This document shows positions 44,730-53,406 of a stretch of 64,000 nt of DNA, one piece after another (positions within the stretch are counted from its first letter, which is position 1; every line of letters starts with the position of its first letter). The position numbers were made by a program, and so were the translations under genes. Under the pieces are notes generated by a model that ran no database searches, was not told where the DNA came from, and worked only from the letters and a program-made list of their open reading frames with translations. Origin of the DNA: Gottschalkiaceae bacterium SANA (GTDB lineage: Bacteria > Bacillota > Clostridia > Tissierellales > GPF-1); assembly GCA_036323355.1 (NCBI GenBank), contig AP028876.1, positions 806,001 to 870,000 of the forward strand. Direction: 5' to 3'.

Positions 44730-45436
44730 AAGACACCTCGCTTATACATGATACGCGCGCTTACAATGGCGATGATTGCACCAACAGGGACAAACATGGA
44801 AACGGCAGAGGCTAAAGATGGGATCAAAGAGAAAATGACAACCATAAAAATCAGTGGGATGGCTGCAATCTTCGCATTCTTGCTGACATAGACGACAGCC
44901 AGTCCGCCAAACAAGGCAGGTAAAATTTGATCAAAGGCAGGTTTTAAGAGCTCTGAATTTAAAATCGGTGTGAGGGGTGCCATCATAAAGACGCCGATTG
45001 CGATAATGATCACCGTCACGATAGAACTGGTGGCAACCGCAAGGGTAGAGATGATTTCGCCTTCTTTGCTACCCTGTTTGTAACCCGAATTTTCCAGTGC
45101 CATCAAGGTACATGGAACCTTTAAATTGGTGAGGTTTCCTGTTACAAAACCCAGATAGGAACCGCCAGTACCCAACATGGGGGTAAAGGTGATGATCTCA
45201 ATTAAAGCAACTGTCCAGAAAATTGGTGCGACGCCGAGTAGTCCTTTTGCAACATCTTTAAAGACTGGATGTACGTCATAATAGGCACCAACAACGATCG
45301 GTACCGCCAACATAAACAAAAAGGTGAGCCCCATCCATAGGCGACCATAACGATGGGTTTGTTCGATAAAGAGATCCTTTGATTCATGTGATTCTTGTCG
45401 ATTTATGGGTTTTCTCATTTCAGCTGTATTTTTCAT
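44726..45436 (-). CDS. Membrane protein, partner of the DUF5058 protein
   Basis: 236 residues with about five to six membrane helices after a charged 30-residue N-terminus. LGTGGSYLGFVTGNLTNLKVP near 94-114 is a Gly-rich re-entrant-like loop, as in transporters. It sits between the DUF5058 gene (1 bp away) and the M20 peptidase (4-bp overlap). By context it probably forms with DUF5058 a two-part transporter for a peptide or acylated amino acid used by the peptidase. That role is an inference. Confidence 0.65.
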   Translation of the reverse strand: MKNTAEMRKPINRQESHESKDLFIEQTHRYGRLWMGLTFLFMLAVPIVVGAYYDVHPVFKDVAKGLLGVAPIFWTVALIEIITFTPMLGTGGSYLGFVTGNLTNLKVPCTLMALENSGYKQGSKEGEIISTLAVATSSIVTVIIIAIGVFMMAPLTPILNSELLKPAFDQILPALFGGLAVVYVSKNAKIAAIPLIFMVVIFSLIPSLASAVSMFVPVGAIIAIVSARIMYKRGVL

Positions 45437-45437
45437 A

Positions 45438-46160
45438 TTATCCTCCTATGATCCCGGTGATGAAGATGGAGAAAGCCATCCCACTCAACATAGAGATTGG
45501 CAGTGCATAATCTTCCAGTGCCTTCACTTTATACTTCTTAAGGAGCAGACCGATGACGATCATAACTGCCGCTGAAAACATCATGACAAATACACTGATA
45601 AAGCCGACTAATCCTTGTGAAACATCTTTAAAGACGACCCCTAGAAAAGCGCTGATCATGCCCATAAAGAGTGCAGTCATAAAATGCTCGCTCCAGACTG
45701 GGTCTCTTTTTTTGATGACGGACATGCCGGTTTGAAACTTCTTTAAGAATAAAGGAATGAGGAGCATGCTGGGAATGATGCCAAGTGTCATAACCCAAAG
45801 AATGGTCACATAGATCTGACCGGAAGAAATGGCTTCAGAAATGGAGATACCCATTGTAGCAGCCGCAGAAGCCGCTGCTGTCAACTCGTAAGTAATGGCA
45901 CCCAGAATTGATAAACGCAGCCAGGGGAGTGGCAGTCCCAAAAACTTGGAAAGTGTAATCACCCCAAGTAAAATGGATACGGCGGGTGCTACGGTAAAGG
46001 CGATGCTGGTTTTTACCGTTCGCATTAAAACTTTTTTCTCCATACCCATCCTGATTCCTTCTTGGTATGCCCTCATTAGGAAAAATATTGCCTGACATAA
46101 AACGAATACGATAAAAGTGCCTGATACGATAAATAAAAATGCGCTGTTTAAATTAAACAT
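45438..46160 (-). CDS. DUF5058 membrane protein
   Basis: 240 residues with about six to seven membrane helices. The YQEGIRMGMEKKVLMRTVKTS loop near 33-53 and LRLSILGAITYELTAAASAAATMG near 79-102 agree with DUF5058. It overlaps the regulator gene by 8 bp. The family is often next to a second membrane protein and M20 peptidases, as here. It is probably one half of a transporter whose substrate is processed by the peptidase. Confidence 0.75.
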   Translation of the reverse strand: MFNLNSAFLFIVSGTFIVFVLCQAIFFLMRAYQEGIRMGMEKKVLMRTVKTSIAFTVAPAVSILLGVITLSKFLGLPLPWLRLSILGAITYELTAAASAAATMGISISEAISSGQIYVTILWVMTLGIIPSMLLIPLFLKKFQTGMSVIKKRDPVWSEHFMTALFMGMISAFLGVVFKDVSQGLVGFISVFVMMFSAAVMIVIGLLLKKYKVKALEDYALPISMLSGMAFSIFITGIIGG

Positions 46161-46785
46161 CCTTTCCTCCTATCCAAAGTTTTTCTATTCTTTCGAAACA
46201 TTCATCCAGCAAATCAATGGCATGATTGACTTCGTTTTGCATAATACTATCTTCAATTTCTTGAAACAATCGACTAACCTCTTTGGAATCGATACAGCAT
46301 GCGGCAACATTCAAAATGCCCGTACGGAATTCATTGATCAACATGGGATAAACACCATTGCCGCATTGGCGGCAGTAGTCGAAAAAGAGATCAAAATAAT
46401 CTTCTGCAGTATGTAATCTGATTTCAGTCGCTTGTTTTTCAATGGATTCAAAGCAGCGAAGGACATTTTTAAAATTGTCCTTAATGAAGATCAGCATGTC
46501 GTGATTGAACTTTCTAGAGAGGACTTCCTTACTCTGCTGGCTGATCTCCTCGATGAGGCTAAGACGGCCTGACACTTTAAAATCAAGAATCTGGATGCCT
46601 TTGCGTGGTCGTATGATCAAAACGCCTTTGTCTTCAAGTCGAATGATGGCTTTATGAACCACTGGACGACTACAATCGTACTTGATTGCTAATTGCCGTT
46701 CGGGTTGCATCATTTGACCAGCTTGTAATTGACCGGATAAAATTTCGTTTAAAATACGTTGTTCCACTTGCAATTCTTTAGACAT
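46153..46785 (-). CDS. GntR/FadR-family transcriptional regulator
   Basis: 210 residues from ATG 46785, preceded by AGGAGG. Residues about 5-70 form the winged HTH: RILNEILSGQLQAGQMMQPERQLA, then RPVVHKAIIRLEDKGVLIIRPRKGI. The rest is an all-helical FCD-like effector domain. It is the first gene of the transporter-peptidase operon and has a perfect palindromic operator over its own leader, so it likely represses the operon until a peptide or amino-acid-like ligand binds. Confidence 0.87.
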   Translation of the reverse strand: MSKELQVEQRILNEILSGQLQAGQMMQPERQLAIKYDCSRPVVHKAIIRLEDKGVLIIRPRKGIQILDFKVSGRLSLIEEISQQSKEVLSRKFNHDMLIFIKDNFKNVLRCFESIEKQATEIRLHTAEDYFDLFFDYCRQCGNGVYPMLINEFRTGILNVAACCIDSKEVSRLFQEIEDSIMQNEVNHAIDLLDECFERIEKLWIGGKDV

Positions 46786-46795
46786 AAGAACCTCC

Positions 46796-46810
46796 TGTGG
46801 TATTACCACA
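46796..46810. promoter_or_regulatory. GntR/FadR-type operator palindrome
   Basis: TGTGGTA-T-TACCACA is a perfect 15-bp palindrome containing the TGGTxxTACCA core usual for FadR-subfamily sites. It abuts the ribosome site of the GntR gene, as expected for autorepression. Confidence 0.75.
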
Positions 46811-47037
46811 CTGTAATTTTATGTCAAGCAAGGTCAAGGGTCAAGGGTATTCAATTTGTTGTTGGGATACACAAAGGATACATCGGTTAGTTATGATAGA
46901 TTGAGAAATCAAATCAGAATCAAATCGATTGTGCGAGAGAAAGAAGTAAAAACTAGCTTGTGATCTTAGTTTCAGCTAAGAATCGTTACCGGTGGCAAAG
47001 AGAATTTTGTGTCAAGTAGGTATGACGAAAGGATAGG

Positions 47038-48351
47038 ATGGAGATTATGATGAAGAAAAAAATGATTGTGGTCGTGATGGTCGGCATTGCTCTGCTTCTT
47101 GTTGGATTGGGTGTGTCGAAAGTATTTGGACTTGGATTTAAGAAGGTTGCAGTCGAAGAACTCGATGTGCCTGGATGGAGAATGGAGCAAAGTATAAGCA
47201 ACCCTAATTACGAGTTCTATAAAGATGAGTACGATATTGTTCGCAACACGGATGCCTTAAGCGGGGCTGCTAAGAAATATTACAGCAAATACATGGACTA
47301 CAAGGCGCCAAACGGCAAGGCCATTCGATTGCTTGCCATGGATCAAGTGAAGGATGAACAACTTTTATATGCTCATAGCATCCTGAGTTTTTATTTATCA
47401 AGCAATGAGAATATTGATAAAACATCGATAGCAAATCAAATGGCTGATAGCCATACAGTTTTAATCATTCCTAATGGGGCTGATCGCGATGGGAAAACAC
47501 CCATGGCTGCAATGGCGCTTGGTCAAAACTTGAATCAAATGGAGATTGCAAATGTCGGTTCTAAATGGTATATCGACTGTGACTACCAACATCGAGATGC
47601 ATCCTTTGAAGAAATTTTTCATATGGTTCATGATTATGGGGTTGGAACAAGGCAAAATCCAGGTGCAGATCCAGCAATAGCAGAAATGATTGGGCTTGCA
47701 AAGGATCACGCTCTTCCTCTTAGGGAGTCTGACTGGGGGAAAAAGGGGCTATGGGGATTTAATAGCGTGAATTGGCTCAAAGAACTGTCTAAAGAAGGAA
47801 GTCTGGAACAAGAGTATATTGTATCGGTCATCGACAGTTATTATGGGTTATGGGATTCATGGGCAGATGGCCAAGGTGGAATGTGGGGAATTTACTGCGC
47901 AAAAAACAGAAAGGAAATCGCTGAGAAAGACCCCAAGGGAAAAGCCATAGTTGACTATTTTTTGAATGAAAATATTGACCAAATGCTGAGAGTAGATCCA
48001 TCCTTTGAGGGTGAGTTTTTTATGACTCAGGAGGAAAGCAAACCCTATACGACAAAGTCACAGTATTTGCAGAAGATCAGCCTTACCGGCAGTAAGGATA
48101 GTGCCCTTTCAGCAAACGAGCTGGATAATACTTTAATGGGAAATAGTGGATTTAATCGAATCGATGGTAAATCAGGTAATGATGTTGTACAATTCCGTGG
48201 TCATTCAGGCCAATACACAATTGTGCAGAAAAATAGTGAAATTGTGGTAACCGATCAAGTTCAAGGGAGAGACGGAGTGAATACACTGATCAATATCGAG
48301 CTGCTAAGATTCACTGACAAAGATCTAAAAATGGAAGAACACTCAATGTAA
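47038..48351 (+). CDS. Exported protein with RTX/M10_C-like C-terminal segment
   Basis: 437 residues. Residues about 5-33 form a signal anchor. The central part, about 40-335, is a soluble domain with several Trp and Tyr (DWGKKGLWGFNSVNW, WDSWADGQGGMWGIYC) and no catalytic motif that I can name. Residues about 365-430 read TLMGNSGFNRIDGKSGNDVVQF, then YTIVQ and NIELLRFTD, the arrangement seen at the end of serralysin/RTX-type proteins. Only one nonapeptide-like GxxGxD unit is visible. Two further in-frame ATG codons at 47047 and 47050 are possible starts. An 11-bp-spaced direct repeat lies upstream at 46907-46926. Confidence 0.7.
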   Translation: MEIMMKKKMIVVVMVGIALLLVGLGVSKVFGLGFKKVAVEELDVPGWRMEQSISNPNYEFYKDEYDIVRNTDALSGAAKKYYSKYMDYKAPNGKAIRLLAMDQVKDEQLLYAHSILSFYLSSNENIDKTSIANQMADSHTVLIIPNGADRDGKTPMAAMALGQNLNQMEIANVGSKWYIDCDYQHRDASFEEIFHMVHDYGVGTRQNPGADPAIAEMIGLAKDHALPLRESDWGKKGLWGFNSVNWLKELSKEGSLEQEYIVSVIDSYYGLWDSWADGQGGMWGIYCAKNRKEIAEKDPKGKAIVDYFLNENIDQMLRVDPSFEGEFFMTQEESKPYTTKSQYLQKISLTGSKDSALSANELDNTLMGNSGFNRIDGKSGNDVVQFRGHSGQYTIVQKNSEIVVTDQVQGRDGVNTLINIELLRFTDKDLKMEEHSM

Positions 48352-48368
48352 GTAAGCATAGTCGCCTC

Positions 48369-48413
48369 TAGGAAAAGAACTGCCTCGTAAAAATAGGGAC
48401 AGTTCTTTTCCTA
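48369..48413 (+). terminator. Long inverted repeat, probable terminator
   Basis: TAGGAAAAGAACTG / CAGTTCTTTTCCTA is a 14-bp perfect inverted repeat. The T-rich stretch is inside the 3' arm, not after it, so termination may be partial. Confidence 0.55.
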
Positions 48414-48532
48414 TGGGCTGATGGGTACAAGATTCGTGACCATTTCATTCGATGCATAGCTGCTGACGGTGTGATAAAATGAGAATACGTATTTGTATGT
48501 GGCAGGAAGAGAAAGAAAGGGGAAATGGATTG

Positions 48533-49186
48533 ATGAAGGCGATTTTAGTTGCAGATGATGAGAAAAAGATTCGGGAGTTTATCCGTTTTTTTTTGGAGAG
48601 AGAAGGATATTCTGTGATCGAAGCGAGTAACGGCAAAGAGGCTGTTGCATGTCTGCGTGAAAAGGAAGTTTCATTGATCATACTAGACTTGTTGATGCCC
48701 GAAATGAATGGTTTTGAGGCATGTGAATCCATACGAACATTTTCTGATGTTCCGATATTGATGCTGACTGCAGTGGAAGGCGAACAAGATCATATCGATG
48801 GCTATACGGCAGGAGCGGATGACTATATCACAAAACCTTTCAAAATTAAAATTTTATTGGCAAAGATCAATCGAATCCTCGGCAAGAACAACCAGGGATT
48901 TTTACAGGTACAGGAGCTCAAAATCAATTTTGAAAGTAAGCAAGTAATGGTGGAGGAAAGTCAAGTTGTGCTTGCGCCAAAAGAGTATGAACTCTTGGAG
49001 TATATGGTTGCCAATAAGAATATTGTCTTGTCGCGAGAGCGAATATTAGAATATGTATGGGGATACGATTTTGAAGGTGGAACCCGCGTTGTAGATAATC
49101 ATATTAAAAAGTTGAGAGGAAAATTGGATTCTTTTAGCAGACGAATTAAAACGGTTGTTGGGTCTGGTTATAAGATTGAGGGATGA
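48533..49186 (+). CDS. OmpR-family response regulator
   Basis: 217 residues from ATG 48533. The receiver domain has VADDEKKIREF at the N-terminus, the phospho-Asp in LIILDLLMPEMNGFEA near 51, T in LMLTAVEG near 80, and K in ITKPFKI near 102. The C-terminal winged helix spans about 125-217 with ERILEYVWGYDFEGGTRVVDNHIKKLRGKL. The histidine kinase gene overlaps it by 4 bp, so the two form a two-component system. Confidence 0.95.
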   Translation: MKAILVADDEKKIREFIRFFLEREGYSVIEASNGKEAVACLREKEVSLIILDLLMPEMNGFEACESIRTFSDVPILMLTAVEGEQDHIDGYTAGADDYITKPFKIKILLAKINRILGKNNQGFLQVQELKINFESKQVMVEESQVVLAPKEYELLEYMVANKNIVLSRERILEYVWGYDFEGGTRVVDNHIKKLRGKLDSFSRRIKTVVGSGYKIEG

Positions 49187-50874
49187 AGATGAGGAAAAGT
49201 ATCGTTAGAAAGGTATTTATATCGATTGTTTCAATATTAACGGTGACCCTATGTTTGCAAGTATTCTTTCAAATGACGATTATGCCAAAGCTGTATGTTG
49301 TTATGAAATCAAGAGAAACAGAAAAACAATTCTTGACCTTTGTTGAGGATTATCGAAATGATGTTTGGACAAAAGAAGAGCTAAATGCATTAACAGAAGA
49401 ATATCGAACAAGCACCGCGTCCCCAATTCTGGTGTTGGATCAAAATCTTGTTATCCAGAATGATCGCTTTTTTGAAAGGATGAACTATATTGTTGTGGAG
49501 AGTGGAAATAAACGAATAAAAGTCCTAATTGGTAATCGTGTTGATGAAGAGGGACGTTTATTTCCTGAGTTTGCAGAGTTGACAATGTTCAGCCATGTTG
49601 AAGTGAAAGGGGGCATGCTACATGGCGACCAGGTCATGCTCTTAGATTACGACTTGGACAGCCCATTAATTCAAGATGAAATTCACTTGTCTGGGACTAT
49701 TGTTCAGACCCATTACATCAGGCGTGATCAAGGGGTATACAGTTATCAGTCAGACAAATTACTAAGAGAAGCAGGCACTTTTTTTGCAGAGAATGCCGGC
49801 AAGGATGAAGAGGGTACCTTTCGGGAGACGGAGACCGGTTTAGATATTCGTATTCGTGCACAAGAGCAGCCCGATCAGTCTTGGGTGATTGGGCTATTTA
49901 CGATAGAAGATATATCTGAGACTTTTTTAGTTTTGAATAATTACTATATCTATATTTTTGGTCTTCAATTGTTGCTTTTTGCCATGCTGGCAATGGTCTA
50001 CTCCCGTTGGATTACCAAACCCTTGCGTGTGCTTTCCAAAGAGGCTGACAGAATTTCTCATTTGGATTTTTCCCAGGAAAGTCAGGTCCGTACCGGAGAT
50101 GAATTGGAAGATCTTTCCCATAGCTTGAATCGAATATCAAAAAATATGGAAAAAAATATTGCATTATTAAAAGAAGACGCACAAAAAAAAGAAGCAAACG
50201 AACAACGTATGCGCGAGCTATTGGCCAACCTTTCTCATGAATTCAAAACGCCTTTGGGTATTATGTCGGGTTTTCTAGAGATGCTGGAAGTAACGGATGA
50301 CAATAAAACTTATTATATTCAAACCATAGCAGAGGAGATTGACAAGTTAAATGGACTTACGAAAGAGACTCTCTTACTCTGTGAAAGCGAAGGTGGATCC
50401 ACGCAGTTAAACATGGAAGTGCAAAGTTTTGGTGAATTTGTGAATCTGGAGAAGTTTGAGCGTCAAATCGAAGAGAAAAACTTGCGGGTAATTCATCGGA
50501 TTCAAGACGCGCTGGTTATATGCGACGCTAGAAAAATACAAATCGTGATTGATAATTTAATGAGCAATGCAATCAAGTATTCACCGGCGGGAGAGTCTAT
50601 CATAATCGAGTCACTTATTGCAGACCATGAATTGAGCGTATCAATTAAAAACACTGGTTCAAACTTATCGGATGAAGAAATGACCAGGGTTTGGGAGAAA
50701 TACTACAGGACGGAAAAATCCAGAAATAAACGCTATGGCGGGAATGGGATTGGTCTCACCATTGTAAGAAATATTTTAGAAAAGCATAGAAGTGAGTTTG
50801 GCGTAGTCAGTGAAAACAATGCAGTTGTTTTTTTCTTTACTTTGCCAATCGTTCAAGACGAGGAACTAAAGTAA
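49183..50874 (+). CDS. Sensor histidine kinase, partner of the OmpR regulator
   Basis: 563 residues. The first membrane helix is at about 8-35, an extracytoplasmic sensor spans about 36-245, and the second helix is at about 248-270. HAMP follows at about 275-325, then HisKA with LANLSHEFKTPLGIMSGFLEML near 347 (phospho-His), the HATPase N box VIDNLMSNAIKYSP near 458, and the G boxes with GGNGIGLTIVRNIL near 520. It is a complete kinase. The sensor domain has no recognisable fold, so the signal is unknown. A small P-loop protein gene follows 25 bp later. Confidence 0.93.
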   Translation: MKMRKSIVRKVFISIVSILTVTLCLQVFFQMTIMPKLYVVMKSRETEKQFLTFVEDYRNDVWTKEELNALTEEYRTSTASPILVLDQNLVIQNDRFFERMNYIVVESGNKRIKVLIGNRVDEEGRLFPEFAELTMFSHVEVKGGMLHGDQVMLLDYDLDSPLIQDEIHLSGTIVQTHYIRRDQGVYSYQSDKLLREAGTFFAENAGKDEEGTFRETETGLDIRIRAQEQPDQSWVIGLFTIEDISETFLVLNNYYIYIFGLQLLLFAMLAMVYSRWITKPLRVLSKEADRISHLDFSQESQVRTGDELEDLSHSLNRISKNMEKNIALLKEDAQKKEANEQRMRELLANLSHEFKTPLGIMSGFLEMLEVTDDNKTYYIQTIAEEIDKLNGLTKETLLLCESEGGSTQLNMEVQSFGEFVNLEKFERQIEEKNLRVIHRIQDALVICDARKIQIVIDNLMSNAIKYSPAGESIIIESLIADHELSVSIKNTGSNLSDEEMTRVWEKYYRTEKSRNKRYGGNGIGLTIVRNILEKHRSEFGVVSENNAVVFFFTLPIVQDEELK

Positions 50875-50899
50875 GCGGAAGATGCGTGGAGGGGAGACT

Positions 50900-51463
50900 A
50901 TGGTTATAATTGTCGCAGGTCATTCAAGGTCTGGTAAATCAACAATCGCTAAAAGAATTGCAGCTGAGATGCAAATGAATTATATTCCTTTTGATAGCTT
51001 GATTTCTACCTTGGAGAATTTGTATCCAGAAATCGGCATTCTACATTTGGACGAGAATCGTTCTTTTAGTAAAAAACTTGCGGGGTTTGTCGATGAATTC
51101 ATCACACATATTTCCTATGAAGAAATTGATGTTGTGATCGATTTGTATCAATTGTTTCCGGAAGATTATATCAGTATGAAAAATAAGCAAGAGACTGAGA
51201 TCCTTTATATCGGTTCCACTCATGTAAATGCCGAGGAAAAATTAGTAGATCTTCGACGTTTTGAGCGAAAGAAGGATTGGACACGAGATGTTAACGACGA
51301 TGAGATGAAGAAAATTTTAGAAGGATTCTTGGCTGAGGGCATTTTGATGGAAAAGCAATGTAGTCAATGGGGGCTTCCTTTTGTTGATAGCAGTCATCGC
51401 TTTGATGAGGCCATTGAGGAAAGCGTAGGATACTTGCGAAAAGTGATCGAAGCGAGACGGTAA
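50900..51463 (+). CDS. P-loop kinase-like ATPase
   Basis: 187 residues from ATG 50900 with GGAGGGG upstream. IIVAGHSRSGKSTIAKRIA near 3-21 is a Walker A of the nucleotide or shikimate kinase type. VVIDLYQLFPEDY near 79-91 could contain the acidic second motif, and an R-rich LID-like segment DLRRFERKKDWTRD lies near 117-130. It follows the two-component pair, perhaps in the same transcript. The substrate cannot be assigned. Confidence 0.75.
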   Translation: MVIIVAGHSRSGKSTIAKRIAAEMQMNYIPFDSLISTLENLYPEIGILHLDENRSFSKKLAGFVDEFITHISYEEIDVVIDLYQLFPEDYISMKNKQETEILYIGSTHVNAEEKLVDLRRFERKKDWTRDVNDDEMKKILEGFLAEGILMEKQCSQWGLPFVDSSHRFDEAIEESVGYLRKVIEARR

Positions 51464-51586
51464 TCAAAGCAATTGATTCAATGTTCCATTAGAAAGGAAG
51501 TTTTCGACTGGGTATAGAATAGATAGTAATGAAATCAGAGTATAGAAAAACTTTATGCGTTGTGAGAATAAGGAGGTGGTTTGAAG

Positions 51587-52114
51587 ATGAATTTGATAAT
51601 TAATGGAATAACGAATTCGAATTTCAGTGAGTTTGAAACAAAATTGGAAGAGATGGATCGTAAGGATTTGGTGTACTTCAAGCTAAGAGAACTTAATATC
51701 AACTATTGTCAGGGTTGTTGGGATTGTTGGGTGAAGACACCGGGGATATGTGCCCTGAAAGATGACTATGAGCAGATTTTGTCTCGAATTCCTTCAGCAG
51801 ATCAACTAACCATAATTACGCCCATTCTTGCAGGGTATGAATCTTCATTGATTAAGAAGTTCAAAGATCGCTTGATCCCGATGATTCATCCATACATAGA
51901 GAGTTATCAAGGAGAACAGCATCATAGACGGAGATACGATAAATTGCCTGATATCAAGGTGATTGTGCTTGAGGATGAGGATACAACGGATGAAGACATT
52001 GCCATATTGACAGAGCTTTATGAAAGAACGTCCTTTAATCTTAGGAATAAATTGATTGAGCTTGTCCGAATTAAGGAAGGAGCTGAATTTGAACATGTCT
52101 TTACTCATATTTAA
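51587..52114 (+). CDS. Flavodoxin-fold NAD(P)H oxidoreductase, first of a pair
   Basis: 175 residues. ATG 51587 has AGGAGGTGG 10 nt upstream (a TTG at 51581 is also possible). LIINGITNSN near the N-terminus resembles the FMN phosphate loop, and CQGCWDCWVKTPGICALKDDYE near 44-65 is the cysteine-rich loop found in iron-sulfur flavoprotein/NADPH-dependent FMN reductase relatives. Three to four Cys remain, so an Fe-S cluster is possible. It overlaps the next gene by 20 bp, and the two products may form one complex. Confidence 0.75.
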   Translation: MNLIINGITNSNFSEFETKLEEMDRKDLVYFKLRELNINYCQGCWDCWVKTPGICALKDDYEQILSRIPSADQLTIITPILAGYESSLIKKFKDRLIPMIHPYIESYQGEQHHRRRYDKLPDIKVIVLEDEDTTDEDIAILTELYERTSFNLRNKLIELVRIKEGAEFEHVFTHI

Positions 52115-52742
52115 TGGCAGTCCCAGAGGTGAAAAGAGTAATTCTGATATCATTATTTCATGGTTTGTGGAAGGTTTTGAAACACCATCAACGATGTATC
52201 TGAAGAAAGTGAAGCAGCATGAAAGCTTTATTGAGAAGGCAAGATCATTTGATCAGCTTTTATTTGTGTTTCCTCTTTATGTCGATGGAATGCCTGCTCA
52301 AGTCAAGGTGTTTTTTGAAAAGATGGGTGAGAATAAAGAGATTTTTAAGGACAAGAAGGTATCATTCATTATTCATTCGGGATTTTCAGAAGCCATCCAT
52401 TCTAAAAATTTGGAAAAATATTTAATGCGATTTGTAGAGATTATGGAAATGAAAAACTATGGCGTTTTTATTATACCGGGCAGTGAGGGGTTTAGAATTA
52501 TGCCACCTAGAATGACAGCTAAAAAAGCACGGAAAGTAGCCAATATTGGTCGGTTGTATCAAATGGATAAACCATTTCATAAAGAGGATCAAGCCGCATT
52601 AGAAGGACCTTTGGTACAAAATAAAACAAAAGTGGCATGGTTTAAAGTGATGAAGAAACTAGGGCTTACGAATTTCTATTGGAATCAACAATTAAAGAAG
52701 AATAACGCTTTTGAAAAACGATTTGATGCGCCTTATCGGTAA
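52095..52742 (+). CDS. Flavodoxin-fold NAD(P)H oxidoreductase, second of a pair
   Basis: 215 residues from ATG 52095, in a different frame from the preceding gene. LLIFNGSPRGEKSNSDII near 3-20 is the FMN-binding loop of flavodoxin-like reductases. FDQLLFVFPLYVDGMPAQVKVFFEKM near 58-83 is the next family segment. It lacks the cysteine loop of its partner. A strong terminator follows. The pair is probably a heteromeric flavin reductase; substrate unknown. Confidence 0.78.
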   Translation: MSLLIFNGSPRGEKSNSDIIISWFVEGFETPSTMYLKKVKQHESFIEKARSFDQLLFVFPLYVDGMPAQVKVFFEKMGENKEIFKDKKVSFIIHSGFSEAIHSKNLEKYLMRFVEIMEMKNYGVFIIPGSEGFRIMPPRMTAKKARKVANIGRLYQMDKPFHKEDQAALEGPLVQNKTKVAWFKVMKKLGLTNFYWNQQLKKNNAFEKRFDAPYR

Positions 52743-52782
52743 GAATAAGGGATAAAAAATAACGAGATATAAATTATGGAAG

Positions 52783-52820
52783 TCAAGAGGAGCCTCGAAA
52801 TTGAGGCTCCTCTTGATTTT
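52783..52820. terminator. Rho-independent terminator
   Basis: TCAAGAGGAGCCTC / GAGGCTCCTCTTGA is a 14-bp perfect stem with a GAAATT loop, then TTTTT. It separates convergent genes. Confidence 0.9.
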
Positions 52821-52837
52821 TACATTAATTGTTACCG

Positions 52838-53116
52838 TTATTCATAGTTTTCTATGGATATGATTTCTGCTTGGTAATTATCTTCTATAAATCGAATAAT
52901 GCGATTAAAGATCTGTTGGTTTAATTGATTGTTGTTGCTTACAATCGCTATGCCTAAAGTCGTCTTATTCAATAGATCGTAGTCTTCCACTTCTGAGATG
53001 CTTACATTAAATTTTCGATGGGTTTTGGCAACGATGCTTTTGACGACACTTCTTTTATCCTTTAGTGAGAATGAATCGAAAATCCGAATTTCGATTTTAT
53101 TAGATTTTACAAACAT
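52838..53116 (-). CDS. DUF503 (YlxP-like) protein
   Basis: 92 residues from ATG 53116 with AGAGGTG upstream. The family signature SFSLKDKRSVVKSIVAKTHRKFNVSISEVE near 17-46 and the later TLGIAIVSNNN are clear. DUF503 proteins are small ferredoxin-fold proteins; YlxP is linked to ribosome maturation in Bacillus. Here it is isolated from any translation operon. Confidence 0.9.
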   Translation of the reverse strand: MFVKSNKIEIRIFDSFSLKDKRSVVKSIVAKTHRKFNVSISEVEDYDLLNKTTLGIAIVSNNNQLNQQIFNRIIRFIEDNYQAEIISIENYE

Positions 53117-53406
53117 ATTTTCACCTCTATTTTGCATTCGTTACTATAACTATAACCTGATTCTGGTTCAATTTGAACGGTTAAGTTGAAAATAGTAAGG
53201 GAAAAACAAATCGATTTTATATGAATCTATAGGTTGCCTTGCTAGCTGGAGTGAAATATGAAGAAAATAGATTGTGAGCCATTGATTCCCATGAATCGGG
53301 TATTCATATTATAACTCATTATAGAGAGAGGCATTTCATTTGATTGTAAAGGGAGACTAGAATCAAATTATGTAAGAATTCAAGTTGAGTAAGGAAGGAG
53401 CAAGCT

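Noticed and set aside
53256-53312. 18-codon frame with a GGAG-like site before an ATG
   Set aside because: Too short and without any motif; the start context could arise by chance.
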